Assembly (NCBI GenBank): GCA_928724745.1
Contig: CAKMXJ010000005.1
Coordinates: 860,304-924,303, forward strand
DNA from: Anthracocystis setariae
Taxonomy: Eukaryota > Basidiomycota > Ustilaginomycetes > Ustilaginales > Ustilaginaceae
Length of the DNA: 64,000 nucleotides
Direction: 5' to 3'
This document shows positions 62,803 through 64,000 of this stretch, piece by piece. The translations under genes and the position numbers were made by a program. Each line of letters begins with the position of its first letter. Position 1 is the first letter of the stretch. The notes below the pieces were generated by a model. That model was not told the DNA's origin. It made no database searches and saw nothing but the letters and a program-made list of their open reading frames with translations.

Positions 62803-64000
62803 CTAGGTTGAGCCTTGGGAGGAAGGCTCCTCAGGTACCTTGCAGACCAGTTCATAGTGGTTGCCAGTGTAGTAAAGTGCATGCCACTGCTGGTCATCCT
62901 CGGTTGGTTGCAGGGCCCTAACTTCAAAGAAGCTTCTGTCTGGGTTGATGATGACTAGCTTCAGTCCATAGAGGTTGCAGGCTGCTGACAAGGTAGCATC
63001 ATCCCCCCATGTACCTAGGCCTGACATACCTTCAAGGTAGGTCTCCACAGTTTGGAAGTTGGAGAAGGCAGTACGAGTACCTTCCTTGGCAGCTAGCAGT
63101 GCTTGGACTACCTCCTGGTGCTCTTGTAGGTACTCCACCACCTCCTTCCTAGCCTGTTTATGGTACTTCTGGTGACCAAAGGCTACCTTTGCAACTGCCC
63201 TGAACTGACAATTACCATCTGGACGTATGTATCCTGAGGTAACTTTGTAGTTCTTGGAGCCTTGAAGTTCATGGAAGAGCAGCATAGGTCCTACAAAGGT
63301 AGTGTCCTTCAGTTCATACCTCTCCAAGGCATTATCAAGGTCCTGCAAGTTCTCCTTCTTGGGGAAAGGTTCCTCCACAAGGTAGCAATACTTTGGCCAT
63401 TGGTACTTGTACTTACTGAAGAGCAGTTTGGCTAGGTCCAACTTGGTATTGCTGGACCCAAAGTTCCTGGACCTCCCATCTTCATCCAGTACAACTGCCC
63501 TGAACTTGGTTCCCCTCTTGTAGATCTTAGTACACCTAAGTAGCTCCAGGATGTGACTATCTTCAAGTAGGGGGTCCCTGAATGGGGACTGGGTTGAAAC
63601 TTGCTTGACCATGGCAAAGTCCACATCACCTATAGATGTATCCCAGTTCCACCAAGGGCCAAGATCCTTCTCCCACCTTGTAGTACGGTCACCTGAGTTC
63701 CAACCTAGGGCATTGAACAGGTCCTGCAGTATGTACCTACGTACCTTCCCAGGTTTCCTGTTGTTGTCCCCCTTGAAAACCCCCAGCAACTGCGCTTTAC
63801 CTAGGAGCTCCCTGAAGTTGCCAAAGTACTCCTGAGGTGTGATGTACTTGATCTGCAGCTGGCAGTTGGACAAGTGAGGCACAGTGGGGTTCAACCACTC
63901 GGTAAGTTCCAACAACCTACTTTGACTGACCTTGGCCCTAGCTTCATCCACATTACCTCCAGATGCAGTCACTTCCAACCTGAGTCCGGTTAGGGTTAGG
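62803..64000 (-). CDS. Gene C: OTU-protease protein sharing a domain with gene A (5' end cut by telomeric repeat)
   Basis: The minus-strand frame is open from the window edge to the stop at 62803 (about 398 codons); no ATG is seen, and the first codons read telomeric repeat (Leu-Thr-Leu-Thr). From GLRLEVT onward it aligns with gene A (GIRLELT), with LFNALGWNSG against LHNALGWNPG, a following WW, and ELLRC against HHLRC, but the zinc-ribbon Cys residues of A are mostly absent. The C-terminal 130 residues are an OTU cysteine-protease domain: DGNCQFRA with the catalytic Asp and Cys (about 63200-63220), GTWGDDATLSAACNLYG, and the catalytic His in GNHYELV (about 62857). OTU enzymes remove ubiquitin or similar modifiers. 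It appears decapitated, although sequence beyond the window could change that. Confidence 0.75.
   Translation of the reverse strand, partial: LTLTGLRLEVTASGGNVDEARAKVSQSRLLELTEWLNPTVPHLSNCQLQIKYITPQEYFGNFRELLGKAQLLGVFKGDNNRKPGKVRRYILQDLFNALGWNSGDRTTRWEKDLGPWWNWDTSIGDVDFAMVKQVSTQSPFRDPLLEDSHILELLRCTKIYKRGTKFRAVVLDEDGRSRNFGSSNTKLDLAKLLFSKYKYQWPKYCYLVEEPFPKKENLQDLDNALERYELKDTTFVGPMLLFHELQGSKNYKVTSGYIRPDGNCQFRAVAKVAFGHQKYHKQARKEVVEYLQEHQEVVQALLAAKEGTRTAFSNFQTVETYLEGMSGLGTWGDDATLSAACNLYGLKLVIINPDRSFFEVRALQPTEDDQQWHALYYTGNHYELVCKVPEEPSSQGST
63989..64000 (+). repeat. Telomeric tract at the window edge
   Basis: GTTAGGGTTAGG continues past the window. It directly abuts the coding sequence of gene C. 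Confidence 0.85.

Noticed and set aside
44637..64000. Telomere-linked RecQ helicase gene, expected in smut subtelomeres
   Set aside because: I found no helicase motifs in any frame; only the OrsD-like 5' gene end, which can precede such genes, is present.
1..64000. tRNA or rRNA genes
   Set aside because: No cloverleaf or rRNA sequence was recognised by eye; a covariance scan would be needed to exclude a tRNA.

Overview
The window looks like the right-hand end of a chromosome from a smut fungus (Ustilaginales, Basidiomycota). The evidence is compact, mostly intron-free genes, Ustilago-like GC-rich codon use, fungal versions of SMC4, CDK8/Ssn3, Ccr4, Hsp90 and Rpp1, and TTAGGG telomeric hexamers. 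Every telomeric tract has its G-rich strand on +, which places the chromosome end to the right. The genus is an inference.

Positions 1-36.9 kb are ordinary gene-dense core. In order they hold the C-terminal part of SMC4 (condensin), a DUF1776/SDR-like membrane protein (-), the Mediator kinase CDK8, the deadenylase Ccr4 (-), Hsp90 (two exons), a shikimate-dehydrogenase-like enzyme, an aquaporin interrupted by an in-frame stop, an alpha/beta hydrolase (-), a BCAS3-type WD40 protein, a membrane-anchored SDR (-), the RNase P/MRP subunit Rpp1 and a secreted esterase (-). One intact Ty1/copia retrotransposon (16447-20928, identical 140-bp LTRs, CGGTG target duplication) sits between the shikimate-type gene and the aquaporin. 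Its DNA is saturated with TGCGC/GCGCA in all frames.

Positions 38.2-44.6 kb are a retroelement graveyard. It contains a deleted gag element on -, a complete gag-only LTR element (39939-41617, GAGAG target duplication), and a 5' LTR plus gag remnant that ends at a telomeric tract at 44637.

Positions 44.6-64 kb are subtelomere: a mosaic of blocks separated by short TTAGGG tracts. It holds a cassette of two intact genes, an 827-aa zinc-finger protein (gene A) and a 352-aa protein with a 2-oxoglutarate/Fe(II) dioxygenase signature (gene B). It also holds a 1.8-kb tandem repeat carrying the spliced 5' end of an OrsD/DUF3505-like zinc-finger gene, satellites and a family of non-coding blocks. At the right edge is an OTU-protease gene (gene C) cut off by telomeric repeat. 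Genes A and C share an apparently undescribed domain.

The blocks nearly always begin with the same octamer, TTACAAGG, right after telomeric hexamers and end at different points. This is the pattern expected from repeated cycles of chromosome-end exchange, breakage and telomere healing. Five block types share a fixed-geometry hairpin whose stem sequence changes with pairing kept, which suggests a structured RNA. The subtelomeric gene family, the dioxygenase and the structured repeat are the best candidates for undescribed biology here.
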